In this document: in pieces, positions 29,384 to 38,882 of the stretch
Layout: every line of letters starts with the position of its first letter
Numbering within the stretch: the first letter of the stretch is position 1
From: Pandoraea pneumonica
Lineage (GTDB): Bacteria; Pseudomonadota; Gammaproteobacteria; Burkholderiales; Burkholderiaceae
DNA: 64,000 nt
Assembly (NCBI RefSeq): GCF_902459645.1
Contig: NZ_CABPSK010000005.1
Span: forward strand, 1-64,000
Direction of reading: 5' to 3'
Translations under genes and position numbers: made by a program
Notes under the pieces: generated by a model
The model's input: the letters and a program-made list of their open reading frames with translations, nothing else
What the model was told of the DNA's origin: nothing
The model's database searches: none

Positions 29384-31021
29384 ATGACGCAATTCAACTG
29401 GCAGAACCCTTATCCGACACCGCGCCTGCCGGTGTTCGCCCGCAACATCGTGTCGACGTCGCATCCGCTCGCGGCACAAGCTGGCCTGCGCATCCTGTGG
29501 CAAGGCGGCAACGCCGTCGATGCCGCGATTGCCGCTGCGGCTTGCATGACCATCGTCGAGCCGGTCTCGAACGGCCTGGGCGGCGACTGCTTCGCCCTCA
29601 TCTGGGACGGCAAGGAACTGCACGGCCTGAACGCCTCGGGCGTGTCGCCGCAGTCGTGGAACGTCGATTACTTCCGCAAGAAATACGGTGAAGAGCACGG
29701 CATCGCGAAGCAACCGACGCGCGGCCCGGACACCGTGACCGTGCCCGGCGTGATCGCCGGCTGGGAAGCGCTGCACGCGAAGTTCGGCAAGTTGCCGTTC
29801 GGCGACCTGATGGCCCCGGCCATCGAAATTGCCGAGCGTGGCCACGCCGTTGCCAACATCGTCTCGCGCAAGTGGGCCGCTGCGGTGCCCGAACTCAAGA
29901 ATCAGCCGGGTTACGCCCAGGCGTTCATGCCGAACGGCCGCGCACCGACCACCAGCGAAATGATGCGTATGCCGGGCCATGCGCGCACGTTGCGCATGCT
30001 GGCCGAGCAAGGCCCGCGTGCCTACTACGAAGGCGAGATCGCCGAGCGCATCGTGGCGTGGTCGAGCGAGCATGGCGGCGCGATGACGACAGACGATCTG
30101 CGCAACTACCGCGCCGACTGGGTCAAGCCCATCGAGAAGGACTATCGCGGCTACACCGTGCACGAGATTCCGCCGAACGGGCAGGGCATTGCCGCGCTCA
30201 TGGCGCTGGGCATTCTCGAGAAATTCGACGTGTCGGGTCTGGCGGTCGACCGCGTGCATTCGCAGCATTTGCAAATCGAAGCGATGAAGCTCGCATTTGC
30301 CGATCTGTACAAATACGTGGCCGATCCGCGTTCGATGGAAGTCACGCCGGAGCAGATGCTCGACGACGCCTATCTGACGGCGCGCGCGAAGCTCATCGAC
30401 CCCGACCGCGCTACGCAGTTCGACTTCGGCATGCCCAAGGCGGGCGGCACGATCTACATGTCGACGGCTGACGAGAGCGGCATGATGGTCAGCTTCATCC
30501 AGTCGAACTACATGGGCTTCGGTTCCGGCGTGGTCGTGCCAGATTGGGGCATCGCGCTGCAAAACCGTGGCTGCGGTTTCTCGATGGACCCGAAGTCGGC
30601 CAACGTGGTCGAGGGCGGCAAGCGCCCGTTCCACACGATTATTCCGGCGTTCCTCACGCAAAAGGTCGACGGCAAGCACGAGGCCGTGATGAGCTTCGGC
30701 GTGATGGGCGGCGACATGCAGCCGCAAGGCCACTTGCAGTCGATTGTGCGCATGCTCGACTACGGTCAGCAGCCGCAAGCCGCTTGCGATGCCCCGCGCT
30801 GGAAGGTGAACCGCGACTTCACGATCGACGTGGAATCCACGCTCGACCGTGAGACGGTGGCTGGCCTGCTGGCACTGGGCCATAAGCTGAAGTCCATCGA
30901 CGATCCGTATATGGACTTCGGTTCGGGCCAGTACATCTGGCGTCTGGATCGCAACGATCCGGACCGTGGCTACGTGGCCGCCAGCGACAGCCGTCGCGAC
31001 GGCCTCGCCGCTGGCTTTTGA
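29384..31021 (+). CDS. Gamma-glutamyltransferase-family hydrolase, cytoplasmic type
   Basis: A 545-residue Ntn-hydrolase. The self-cleavage nucleophile is Thr356 in GGT-I-Y-M-S, aligned with the TTHYS of Ggt. The region of the glutamate-binding Arg (LDFREKAP in the ggt gene of this window) reads LNASGVSP, so that Arg is missing. There is no signal peptide, so it acts in the cytoplasm on an imported substrate. Relatives without the Arg include acylases and the oxamate amidohydrolase HpxW, so gamma-glutamyl specificity should not be assumed. Last gene of the importer operon; it ends with no gap before the stop of the convergent carrier. Confidence 0.87.
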   Translation: MTQFNWQNPYPTPRLPVFARNIVSTSHPLAAQAGLRILWQGGNAVDAAIAAAACMTIVEPVSNGLGGDCFALIWDGKELHGLNASGVSPQSWNVDYFRKKYGEEHGIAKQPTRGPDTVTVPGVIAGWEALHAKFGKLPFGDLMAPAIEIAERGHAVANIVSRKWAAAVPELKNQPGYAQAFMPNGRAPTTSEMMRMPGHARTLRMLAEQGPRAYYEGEIAERIVAWSSEHGGAMTTDDLRNYRADWVKPIEKDYRGYTVHEIPPNGQGIAALMALGILEKFDVSGLAVDRVHSQHLQIEAMKLAFADLYKYVADPRSMEVTPEQMLDDAYLTARAKLIDPDRATQFDFGMPKAGGTIYMSTADESGMMVSFIQSNYMGFGSGVVVPDWGIALQNRGCGFSMDPKSANVVEGGKRPFHTIIPAFLTQKVDGKHEAVMSFGVMGGDMQPQGHLQSIVRMLDYGQQPQAACDAPRWKVNRDFTIDVESTLDRETVAGLLALGHKLKSIDDPYMDFGSGQYIWRLDRNDPDRGYVAASDSRRDGLAAGF

Positions 31022-32386
31022 TTAAGTCGTCTGCGTGACGCTTTCGGGTTGGCGAGTCGCCTCGCCGCCCGAGCGTCGAAGTCCCATGCTGATGGCCAGC
31101 GCGGCAAGGCTGGCAATCAGTGCGGGCAATGCCGCCATCATGAACAGGCGCTGCGGGTCCCATTGCAGCGCCAGCAGTACGCCACCGACCATCGGCCCGA
31201 CGATCGAGCCGACGCGCCCCACACCGAGTGCCCAACCCACACCCGTGCCACGAATCGTCGTCGGATAGGTGCGCGCGGCCAGCGCGTTAGCGCCGATTTG
31301 TCCACCGACCACGCAGAACCCCGCCCCGAAGATCGTCGCAGCGAGTATCGCCACCGACGTGCCTGCCAGCCCCACCAGCACGATGCACACCGCCGCACAC
31401 AGATACACCGCGCTTAACGCCTTGAACGGCGGCACGCGGTCGAAGACACGCCCCAGCGTGAGCGTGCCTAGCGTTCCGCCAATTTGCAGCATCGAAGTGA
31501 TGAGCGCGGCGGTGTCGAGCGGAATACCGGCATCGTGAATCACCGTGGGCAACCAACTCGACAGGAAATACAAATCCATCAGGCTCATGAAGAAGATCAC
31601 CCAGAGCAGCAGGGTGATACGAAGACGCTTGTCGGCGAAGAGGGCGCGCACGCCCGCCTGTGACGAGGCATGAACGTCGGCACCGCCGTCGATCTGCGCG
31701 TCGGCAGGAATGTCGGGCGCGAGTTTTTGCAGCACTGCCCGTAAGCGGGCGGGGTCTTTCGCGCGAGCGATGAGAAAGCGCGGCGATTCGGGCAGACAAC
31801 GCCACGCGAGCAACGCGGCGGCAAGCGGCAACAGTCCGCCGACGACAAATACCGATTGCCAGCCGAAGTCGCGGATCAAACCGGCAGCGGCTAGCCCGCC
31901 GAGTGCTGCGCCCAACGAGAAGCCGCAGAACATCACCATGATGGCCGTCGAGCGCACGCGCTCCGGCGCGAACTCGCCCGTCAGCGCAATCGCGTTGGGC
32001 ATCACGCAACCGAGACCGATACCCGTCACGAGGCGCAGCAGAAGCAACCCCGTGACCGATGAGGCGAACGCCGTGGCGAGCGACATGACGCCGAAGATCA
32101 GCATGCCTGCGATCAGCACGGGCCGTCGTCCGAGCCGATCCGACAGCGGGCCGCCGACCAAAGCACCTAGCGTCAGACCGACGAGACTGGCCGAGAACAC
32201 CGGGCTTAATGCGGCGCGCTCGATGCCGAGCGCATGCACGATGGCGGGCGCCACGTAGCCGATGGCCTGCGTGTCGAAGCCGTCGAGAAAGACGATCAGC
32301 GCACAGAGCGCCGTGACGAAGATTTGATAACGGCCGAACGGTCGCTCATCGATGAGCGCTCGCAGGTCGATGCGGGGTGCAGGCAT
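31022..32386 (-). CDS. AAHS-family aromatic acid:H+ symporter
   Basis: A 454-residue, 12-helix MFS carrier of the PcaK/BenK/MhpT family. The helix-1 signature FLDGFDTQAIGYVAPAI and the loop 2-3 motif GGPLSDRLGRRPVLI are both present. It lies 25 bases after the PhzS-like monooxygenase in the same leftward operon and probably imports that enzyme's aromatic substrate. Confidence 0.88.
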   Translation of the reverse strand: MPAPRIDLRALIDERPFGRYQIFVTALCALIVFLDGFDTQAIGYVAPAIVHALGIERAALSPVFSASLVGLTLGALVGGPLSDRLGRRPVLIAGMLIFGVMSLATAFASSVTGLLLLRLVTGIGLGCVMPNAIALTGEFAPERVRSTAIMVMFCGFSLGAALGGLAAAGLIRDFGWQSVFVVGGLLPLAAALLAWRCLPESPRFLIARAKDPARLRAVLQKLAPDIPADAQIDGGADVHASSQAGVRALFADKRLRITLLLWVIFFMSLMDLYFLSSWLPTVIHDAGIPLDTAALITSMLQIGGTLGTLTLGRVFDRVPPFKALSAVYLCAAVCIVLVGLAGTSVAILAATIFGAGFCVVGGQIGANALAARTYPTTIRGTGVGWALGVGRVGSIVGPMVGGVLLALQWDPQRLFMMAALPALIASLAALAISMGLRRSGGEATRQPESVTQTT

Positions 32387-32411
32387 GTGTCTCTCTCCAC
32401 GAACGGTCCCG

Positions 32412-33668
32412 TTAGCGGGACTCTGTCGAATTCAGCGTTTCGCGATTCAGACCCGCGACATTCTTGTAGCGATTCGAAATCGCCGCGAGATCGGCGGTGC
32501 TGATCACGTCTTCGATCTTCGTGAACGGCTTGTCGCCGCTAAGATCGTGCACCGTTTGCAGAATCGCATCCGGCGGTGCGGTGCGGTTCATCAGCACGAC
32601 GTCGGCGGTGGCTTTGCCGCGAATGCGCTCATAAGCGTCGAGGGCGGTCGTTGTCAGGCCGTGCTCGCGAATCTGTGCGGCGAGGCACGGTGCGTCGAGA
32701 ATCGCCTGTCCTGCGCCGTTAGAGCCACGCGGCACCATCGGGTGCGCGGCGTCGCCCAACAGCGTGACGCGCCCAAAGGTCCAGCGCGGCAGCGGGTCTT
32801 GATCGACCATCGGATATTCGAGAATCGTCTCGGTCGCTTCGATCATCCCGGCCACGTCCAGCCAGTCGAAATGCCAGTCGGCGAACGCGGGGAAGAAATC
32901 CTCCAACCGCCCCACGCCGTTCCAGTCGCGGCGCGCCGGTTGCGGCGATTCAATTTCAGCCACCCAGTTCACCAACTGATTGCCCTGACCGTCGACGTTG
33001 TTGCGAATCGGGTAGATCACCATCTTGCCGACCGACAGCCAACCTGCGCGCACCATCGTCGCCCCCGACAGGAACGGCGGCAGCACGACGCTGCCGCGCC
33101 ACATGTTCACGCCCGAGTAGCGGGGCGCCCCTTCGGTCGGATAGAACTGCTTGCGCACGACCGAGTGAATACCGTCGGCAGCGACGAGCAGGCGCGCGTT
33201 CACGGGGGACAGCGCCTCACCGTCGGGCGACTCGAAGCACACCGTCACGTTCTCGTCGTTTTGCTCGAAGCCGGTGCAGCGATGCCCTTCGACGACTGCG
33301 TCGGCCCCCAGCCGTTCACGCACGGCGGCGAGCAAGATGCCTTGCAAGTCGCCCCGATGGATCGAGAACTGCGGCCATGCGTAACCGGCGAATTCGCCCG
33401 CCGGTTCGCTGTAGACGAACTGTCCGAAGCGGTTGAAAAAGGCCGATTCGCGCGTGGTGACCGCGACTTCACGCAGGGCGCTGGTCAGCCCCAGCCCGTC
33501 GAGCACACGTGCGGCGTGCGGCAGGATGTTCACACCGACGCCCAGCGGGCGAATCTGCGGCACGGCTTCATAGACGCGGCAGGCGATGCCCGCTTCGTGG
33601 AGGGTGAGGGCAAGGGTCAGACCGCCGATACCGGCGCCGACGATGGCCACATCGACAGATGAGGACAT
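32412..33668 (-). CDS. FAD-dependent aromatic monooxygenase, PhzS-like
   Basis: A 418-residue class A flavoprotein hydroxylase. The N-terminal Rossmann motif is VAIVGAGIGGLTLALTLHEAG (residues 7-27) and the FAD pyrophosphate motif is GRVTLLGDAAHPM (about 290-302). Several stretches recall PhzS: IRPLGVGVNI, PQFSIHRGDLQ, LVAADGIHSVVR and ILEYPMVDQDPLP. The ATG at 33668 has AGGAGA 6 bases upstream; a longer frame to 33689 lacks one. With an AAHS carrier behind it and a divergent LysR, hydroxylation of a simple aromatic acid is more likely than phenazine synthesis. Confidence 0.87.
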   Translation of the reverse strand: MSSSVDVAIVGAGIGGLTLALTLHEAGIACRVYEAVPQIRPLGVGVNILPHAARVLDGLGLTSALREVAVTTRESAFFNRFGQFVYSEPAGEFAGYAWPQFSIHRGDLQGILLAAVRERLGADAVVEGHRCTGFEQNDENVTVCFESPDGEALSPVNARLLVAADGIHSVVRKQFYPTEGAPRYSGVNMWRGSVVLPPFLSGATMVRAGWLSVGKMVIYPIRNNVDGQGNQLVNWVAEIESPQPARRDWNGVGRLEDFFPAFADWHFDWLDVAGMIEATETILEYPMVDQDPLPRWTFGRVTLLGDAAHPMVPRGSNGAGQAILDAPCLAAQIREHGLTTTALDAYERIRGKATADVVLMNRTAPPDAILQTVHDLSGDKPFTKIEDVISTADLAAISNRYKNVAGLNRETLNSTESR

Positions 33669-33755
33669 GGGATGTCTCCTGAGCGGCAAAGCGCAGTGAT
33701 ATGGGAATGGACACCATTAAAGCGCGCCGCCAATCATTAGGGAATTTTGACTATC

Positions 33756-33769
33756 ATATGAATTCATAT
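33756..33769. promoter_or_regulatory. LysR-type palindrome between divergent genes
   Basis: ATATGAATTCATAT is a perfect 14-bp palindrome 20 bases before the LysR start and about 90 before the monooxygenase start. It is set in an AT-rich patch (GAATTTTGAC upstream, ATGAATT downstream). It probably contains the regulator's site. Confidence 0.5.
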
Positions 33770-33789
33770 TCAATGGTTATGAATTACCG

Positions 33790-34719
33790 ATGAACATCTC
33801 GCTGCGTCAATTGAAGGCTTTCGTGCTGGTCGCCACGCTGGGCAATTTCACGCGCGCGGCCGAGCGGCTGCATATCACGCAGGCTGGGCTCTCGGTGATG
33901 ATGCGCGAGATCGAAGCGCAACTCGGCAGCCGTCTGTTCGACCGCACCACACGCAGCGTTACGCTCACGCAAGCCGGTCATGCGCTGTTGCCCGTGGCGA
34001 GCGCGGCGGTCGGTCAACTCGATGCCGTTGCCGGGCAGATCGCTGCCTTCGGTCAGGTCGCGCGCAAGACGCTGCGCATCGCGGCCACGCCGCTCGTGTC
34101 GGCGCACTTGATGCCGGAATGGTTCGGCACTTTCGCTCGCGAGCATCCCGACGTGGATCTGCGATTAGTGGAAGCTGAACTGGAACAAGTGCACGCGCTG
34201 GTCGAGCAGGGCGATGCCGATCTGGGCTTCGGCTTCTTCACGAAGGCATCGCATGGCATCGAGCGCACGTTGCTGCAATCGTTTCGTCTGATGCGGGTGA
34301 CGGCGGGCGGCAAGCGGCTGTCGCGCAAGCCCATGCAAGGCGGCATTACCTGGGACGCGTTGCGCGACGAGAAGCTCATCAGCCTGCCCCCGGAGAACCC
34401 GATTCAACAACTGGTGGAGACCCATCTCGCGCGCATTGGCCGTGCCGATGAACCTCGCGTGGTGTTTCGCCGCTTCGAGACGCTGATCGGGATGGCCGAA
34501 GCCGGACTGGGGGCCGCCATCGTGCCGACCTTCGCATTACCGGCCTGCCGCGCGCGTGCAGTGCGTTGGGATGTACTCACTCACCCGGAAGTCACGCTCG
34601 GCTTTCATCGCATCGTCAAGCGCGGCCGCGCCAAGCCGGAGCTGTGGCGTCAATTCACCGAGTTGGCGGCCTCGTCGATGCGACGCATCGATGCGATGGC
34701 CGACGAAAGCGCACGTTGA
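33790..34719 (+). CDS. LysR-family transcriptional regulator
   Basis: A 309-residue LysR regulator. The HTH is at residues 1-60 (FVLVATLGNFTRAAERLHITQAGLSVMMREIE) and the effector domain follows. It is divergent from the PhzS-like monooxygenase and AAHS carrier operon and is its likely activator. The frame has no competing starts. The effector is probably the aromatic substrate; this is inferred. Confidence 0.88.
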   Translation: MNISLRQLKAFVLVATLGNFTRAAERLHITQAGLSVMMREIEAQLGSRLFDRTTRSVTLTQAGHALLPVASAAVGQLDAVAGQIAAFGQVARKTLRIAATPLVSAHLMPEWFGTFAREHPDVDLRLVEAELEQVHALVEQGDADLGFGFFTKASHGIERTLLQSFRLMRVTAGGKRLSRKPMQGGITWDALRDEKLISLPPENPIQQLVETHLARIGRADEPRVVFRRFETLIGMAEAGLGAAIVPTFALPACRARAVRWDVLTHPEVTLGFHRIVKRGRAKPELWRQFTELAASSMRRIDAMADESAR

Positions 34720-35002
34720 GCGATGTCTATGCCTGAACGAGGAATGCGGGGGACGCCGTGAGGACGATACTGCTCACTAGCAAGCGCTCACCCACTGGAA
34801 AGTTAGTGCTCACCCATCTCGGATTCCTACATACCGTTGCCACTGACGAGAAACGTGAAGCTTCCGTTGATTCATCGAATCGTCACACTTCCCCCGCAAT
34901 AATCACGGCGCACGAGGAATTTACAAACTAATTCGGCGGCCGATCTACTGCGTCAACCTACGCGTGGCTCCGGGCGCCGGTGCGACCCGGGGAAATGACG
35001 CA

Positions 35003-37450
35003 ATGACCATCCGTCATCGAATAACGCTATTGGTGATCCTGACGTTTGTCGCGCTCTCGATCATCGGTGGCTACGCCGTCTACCAGACGCGCGCCAGCGC
35101 TCAGAAAGTGCGGCAGGTTACCGAAGGCGTAGTACCTAGCGCCCTCGCTTCAGCCGACCTAGTCTCGCAAGTCAAGGCGGTGCAGATCGCCACGATGACG
35201 CTGGTCTACGCGCCCGAAGAGACCGTTGTCGAACAGTCGCTCGAAACGCTCAAGAAGCTGCGCGCCGATCTCGATCAATCGCTCGCCCGTCAAGCCGACG
35301 GTGCCGCCAGCGACGCCCAGAAGGGGCTGGTGACGCAGGCGCGCGAGAGCGTCGACAACTACTTCAACGCGATTAGCGATACCGCTAAGCTTAAACAGGC
35401 AGGCAAGGCCGAGATGGCGCAGGCGTTCCTGTTTGCGAACGTGGCACAGTATCGCGACGAACTCGAAGGCGTGGTCAACACGCTGCGAGTGGAAAAGAAC
35501 CGCGAGAAAGACTCGGCGATCGCCACCCTGAACGCCACGCTCTCGACCACGACGACGGCCATTGCCATCGTGACGGGCCTCGCGATCGTGCTGCTCACCG
35601 CCATCGGCGCGCTGCTCTATCGTCAGATCACCCGCCCGCTCTCGCGCATGCAGGGCATGATGAGCGAGATCGCCAACAGCCAAGACTTCACGCGCCGCGT
35701 ACCGGTGGGCCGGATGGACGAAATCGGTCAGGCGACCGTGGCGTTCAACGGCATGATCGAGAAGATTCAGGAACGCTCGGCGCAACTCAAGCAGAAGACG
35801 GCCGATATTCAGGCTATGTTGCAGAACATGCAGCAGGGCATCTTGACGGTCGTCGACGGCTCGAAGGTGCACGGCGAATACTCCGCATATCTCGAAGCGA
35901 TCTTCGAGACGCAGGACATCGCAGGCCGTGGCGTGATGGATCTGGTGTTTGGCGACAGCGATCTCGGCTCTGACGCGCTCTCGCAAGTCGAAGCCGCCGT
36001 CGACGCCTGCATCGGGCAAGACGCCATCAACTTCGCCTTCAACGAACACTTGCTCGTGGGCGAGATCGGCAAGCGCATGCCGGACGGTCGCGTGAAGCAA
36101 CTCGACCTCACGTGGTCGGCCATCACGGACGAGAGCGACACCATCCTGCGCCTGATGCTGTGCGTGCGAGACGTGACGGAACTGCGCGAACTGGCGGCTG
36201 AAGCCACCGAGCAGAAGCAGCGCCTCGAGATGATCGGCGAGATTCTGGCGGTGAGTCAGGAGAAGTTCCACCACTTCATCGAGAGCTCGACCGGCTTTAT
36301 TCGCGAGAACGAGCGCATCATTCGCAAGCACTCGCAGGCCGACAGCGCAGCCATTGCGGAACTGTTCCGCAACATGCACACGATCAAGGGCAATGCGCGC
36401 ACGTACAACCTGCAATACCTGACCAACGTGGTGCACGAGACCGAGCAGCAATACCACGAGCTGCGTCAGCCGGATGCGGGCCTGCCGTGGAATCAGGACC
36501 ACCTGATGCGCGAACTCGAACGCGTGCGCAACGCGGTCGACACCTACGCGCATATCAACGAGATGAGTCTGGGGCGCAAGGGCCCGGGCCGCAGCGCGGA
36601 CGAGCAATCGATGGTCGTCGACCGTGGGCACATCCGCGCGAGCCTGCGCATGCTCGAAGCGGCCGATCCGAACGATTTGCATCAACTGGTTGCCATGCGC
36701 GACGCCGTGCACCAGACGCTGCGGCTGTTGGGCACCGAAGGCGTGGGCGAGGCGTTGGGCGGCGTGCTCGACTCGTTGCCGTCGCTCGCGGGCGAACTCG
36801 GTAAGCCGGCCCCGGCGGTGCGCATCGACGACAACGGCTATCGCCTGCGCTCGCCGGCCGTGCGAATTCTGCGCGACGTGTTCATGCACTTGCTGCGCAA
36901 TTCGATGGATCACGGGCTTGAGAGCGCTGACGAGCGTCGCGCCAAGGGCAAGCCGGCGGCAGGCACCATCGATATCGAAGTCGGCCTCGATCACAACATG
37001 CTGCAAGTGACGCTGACCGACGATGGCCGCGGCCTGGCGCTGCATCGTATTCGCGGCATTGCAGTGCAACGCGGCTGGATCACGTCCGAGACGTATGTGA
37101 CGGACGAGCAGATCGCGCAGTTCATCTTCCGCCCGGGCTTCTCCACTGCGTCGCAGGTGACGGAAGTGTCGGGCCGGGGTGTGGGCATGGATGCCGTGCA
37201 AGACTTCGTGCGCCGCGAACATGGCCGTATCGAGCTGCGTTTCACCGACGAGCGCAAGGGGGCGGAATTCCGCCAGTTCCAGACGGTGGTGTGCCTGCCC
37301 GACAACTTGGTCGTCGACGGTTTCGATATGAACAGCGTGGCAGCCGATGCGGTCGACCTGCCGAGCGCAACGCTCGAATCGATCCAGTCCGTCGAGGGAC
37401 GTGCGGCGGGCGACGATCTGACGCATCAGTCGAAGACCGACAAGGTCTGA
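35003..37450 (+). CDS. Transmembrane CheA-like hybrid sensor kinase without a CheW-binding domain
   Basis: An 815-residue membrane kinase. The domains in order are: TM1 (7-27); a periplasmic helical region like the four-helix-bundle sensors (28-183); TM2 (184-206); HAMP (207-262); a PAS-like region (about 265-395); and an HPt/P1 domain with phospho-His459 in HTIKGNAR. A CheA-type ATPase follows, with N-box HLLRNSMDHGLE (629-640), G1 DDGRGL (673-678) and G2 PGFSTASQVTEVSGRGVGMD (711-730). The chain ends in 75 polar residues, where CheA would have its P5 domain. It thus merges receptor and kinase in one chain. The ATG at 35003 has GGGGAAA 7 bases upstream; I rejected a GTG at 34964. First gene of a five-gene chemosensory-like unit. 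Confidence 0.9.
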   Translation: MTIRHRITLLVILTFVALSIIGGYAVYQTRASAQKVRQVTEGVVPSALASADLVSQVKAVQIATMTLVYAPEETVVEQSLETLKKLRADLDQSLARQADGAASDAQKGLVTQARESVDNYFNAISDTAKLKQAGKAEMAQAFLFANVAQYRDELEGVVNTLRVEKNREKDSAIATLNATLSTTTTAIAIVTGLAIVLLTAIGALLYRQITRPLSRMQGMMSEIANSQDFTRRVPVGRMDEIGQATVAFNGMIEKIQERSAQLKQKTADIQAMLQNMQQGILTVVDGSKVHGEYSAYLEAIFETQDIAGRGVMDLVFGDSDLGSDALSQVEAAVDACIGQDAINFAFNEHLLVGEIGKRMPDGRVKQLDLTWSAITDESDTILRLMLCVRDVTELRELAAEATEQKQRLEMIGEILAVSQEKFHHFIESSTGFIRENERIIRKHSQADSAAIAELFRNMHTIKGNARTYNLQYLTNVVHETEQQYHELRQPDAGLPWNQDHLMRELERVRNAVDTYAHINEMSLGRKGPGRSADEQSMVVDRGHIRASLRMLEAADPNDLHQLVAMRDAVHQTLRLLGTEGVGEALGGVLDSLPSLAGELGKPAPAVRIDDNGYRLRSPAVRILRDVFMHLLRNSMDHGLESADERRAKGKPAAGTIDIEVGLDHNMLQVTLTDDGRGLALHRIRGIAVQRGWITSETYVTDEQIAQFIFRPGFSTASQVTEVSGRGVGMDAVQDFVRREHGRIELRFTDERKGAEFRQFQTVVCLPDNLVVDGFDMNSVAADAVDLPSATLESIQSVEGRAAGDDLTHQSKTDKV

Positions 37451-37525
37451 CCCACGTACGAATGCACGGCGGCGCAGACCTGACCGGTCTGCGGCCGCCG
37501 CGCCGCTTTCGGAGGCAACAAGAGC

Positions 37526-38254
37526 ATGACAGCAGTGCAAGGGTTCGTGGCGGGGGCACTCGCTAGCGTCGTGATCGTTGGCGTGATCGCATTCATCGCG
37601 CATCGCTGGCGCATGGCGCAGGCCGTCGCTCACTGGCGTGCGCTGGAAAAGACGCACGAAGAAGCGCTGGAACAGGCGCTGGAGCGTGAGCGCATTTCGC
37701 AAGCCGAGAACGAGGCGCTCGCCGTCGCACACGACGACGCGCTGGCGGCGCTACAGGCGCAGCTAGTGCAGGCCGAGTCGGATCTGCAAGCGGCGCGCAA
37801 GTCCGAAGCCGAAGTGCTCGAAGCAAAAACGCAATGGCAGACGGAAGCCCAGCGCATCGCGGGCGAAGCTGCGCGCTTGCGCGGGCTGGCGGCGACCTTC
37901 GAGCGCTGGCACGAGCAGATGATTTCGCTCATGACCCAGAACCAGGACATGCACGCGAAGAATCACGAGCTGGCATCGATTGTGCGGCACGTGCTGATCG
38001 TCTCGCTCAACGCGTCGATCGAAGCTGCACGTGCAGGCACCGCCGGGCGCGGCTTCGGCATCGTCGCGAGCGAAGTGCGTGCGCTGGCGACGCGTTCGGA
38101 AGAACTCTCGAAGAGTTATCGCGACAGCCTGCATCGCAACGACGTGACGACGACGGCGACGTTTCAGGACATTCAGGCGGGCGGCAAGATGATTGCGGCG
38201 TCGCTCTCGAGCGTCGAGTCGTTGGCGCATCAGTTGCATTCCCGTCTTCACTAA
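37526..38254 (+). CDS. Membrane-anchored fragment of a chemoreceptor signalling domain
   Basis: A 242-residue protein with one N-terminal helix (about residues 5-25) and a long Ala/Glu/Gln-rich coiled coil (about 35-120). A short version of the methyl-accepting hairpin tip follows (residues 160-193: VSLNASIEAARAGTAGRGFG and ASEVRALATRS). The tip is recognisable by the AARAG...GRGF...EVR..A.RS pattern. The canonical QTNLLALNA segment is changed to HVLIVSLNA. HAMP, periplasmic sensor and full-length methylation helices are absent, so it cannot be a normal receptor. It may scaffold or modulate the neighbouring kinase. AGGCAACAAG lies upstream as a weak ribosome site. Confidence 0.8.
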   Translation: MTAVQGFVAGALASVVIVGVIAFIAHRWRMAQAVAHWRALEKTHEEALEQALERERISQAENEALAVAHDDALAALQAQLVQAESDLQAARKSEAEVLEAKTQWQTEAQRIAGEAARLRGLAATFERWHEQMISLMTQNQDMHAKNHELASIVRHVLIVSLNASIEAARAGTAGRGFGIVASEVRALATRSEELSKSYRDSLHRNDVTTTATFQDIQAGGKMIAASLSSVESLAHQLHSRLH

Positions 38255-38266
38255 GCAGGTGGCGTT

Positions 38267-38833
38267 GTGATCAGCAATCACGCACGCGAGAGTTTCGAGC
38301 GCATTCTCCACAAGGCAGCCCGCACGCGGCTCGCGCGTTCTGTCGATGCGCCTTGCGAGATCGTGCCGCTGGGCGCGCGTCAGGCCGAACCGGCAAACGA
38401 CGCGAGTATCGATCTTGCCAAGCGTCACGCGAACGTGGTGGTGCTCACGATTTCGTCGATCGGTTTTCGCATGTTGCTGATTCTTCACTTCGACGAAGAC
38501 GATGCGACGTCGGCGTACTTCGTGGGGGACGCGCAGGACAAGTCGTTTCGGGAGGCGTTTCTCGAAATCAGCAATCTGTGCTGCGGTGCGATCAATCAGG
38601 AACTGCTGAACTACTTTCCCGATCTGGGCATGTCTACGCCCTATGTGCTGAGCGCGCGTTGTGTCCCGCATCTCATGCAACTCAAGCCGAATCACCTCGC
38701 GTCGTGGGAAATCACGCTCGACGGTTCGGTGCGCCTGGCCGCCACGCTGTGCGTTTGCGCACATGCGCCGCTCGACTTCGTTGCCGAAGTGAGCGAGACG
38801 CAGGACAGCGGCGGCGAGCTGGAACTGTTTTGA
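38267..38833 (+). CDS. CheX-like CheY phosphatase, copy 1
   Basis: A 188-residue protein without membrane segments. The stretch FLEISNLCCGAINQELLNYF contains the ExxN dyad of CheC/CheX/FliY phosphatases, and the conserved Pro follows at the expected spacing (N-x21-P). In those families the Glu and Asn act on the CheY phosphoryl group. The alpha/beta surroundings (VVVLTISSIGFRMLLILHF and SWEITLDGSVRLAATLCVC) fit the CheX fold. The C-terminus GGELELF is acidic and ends in Phe, like the next gene's protein. The start is 12 bases after the previous stop. Confidence 0.75.
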   Translation: MISNHARESFERILHKAARTRLARSVDAPCEIVPLGARQAEPANDASIDLAKRHANVVVLTISSIGFRMLLILHFDEDDATSAYFVGDAQDKSFREAFLEISNLCCGAINQELLNYFPDLGMSTPYVLSARCVPHLMQLKPNHLASWEITLDGSVRLAATLCVCAHAPLDFVAEVSETQDSGGELELF

Positions 38834-38882
38834 ATTCGCCCTACTTGAATCCGCCCTACGCCTCGGCAAGGAACCCAATACG

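Noticed and set aside
29333-30883. A 516-codon frame antisense to the Ggt-family enzyme
   Set aside because: Same reasoning: the sense enzyme has the Ntn-hydrolase motif, and the shadow has none.
32412-33668. Phenazine biosynthesis locus, suggested by the PhzS-like enzyme
   Set aside because: No phzABCDEFG genes in the window, and the neighbours are an aromatic-acid carrier and a LysR regulator, which indicate catabolism.
34774-34816. Direct repeat of GCTCACCCA (about 32 bp apart) upstream of the kinase gene
   Set aside because: Only two short copies with no dyad; could be chance. Not enough for a regulatory claim.
35159-37732. An 857-codon open frame antisense to the CheA-like kinase, longer than the sense gene
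   Set aside because: The sense frame has HAMP, HPt and CheA catalytic motifs in order. The antisense product is rich in Arg, His and Val without any motif, as expected from a high-GC shadow frame.
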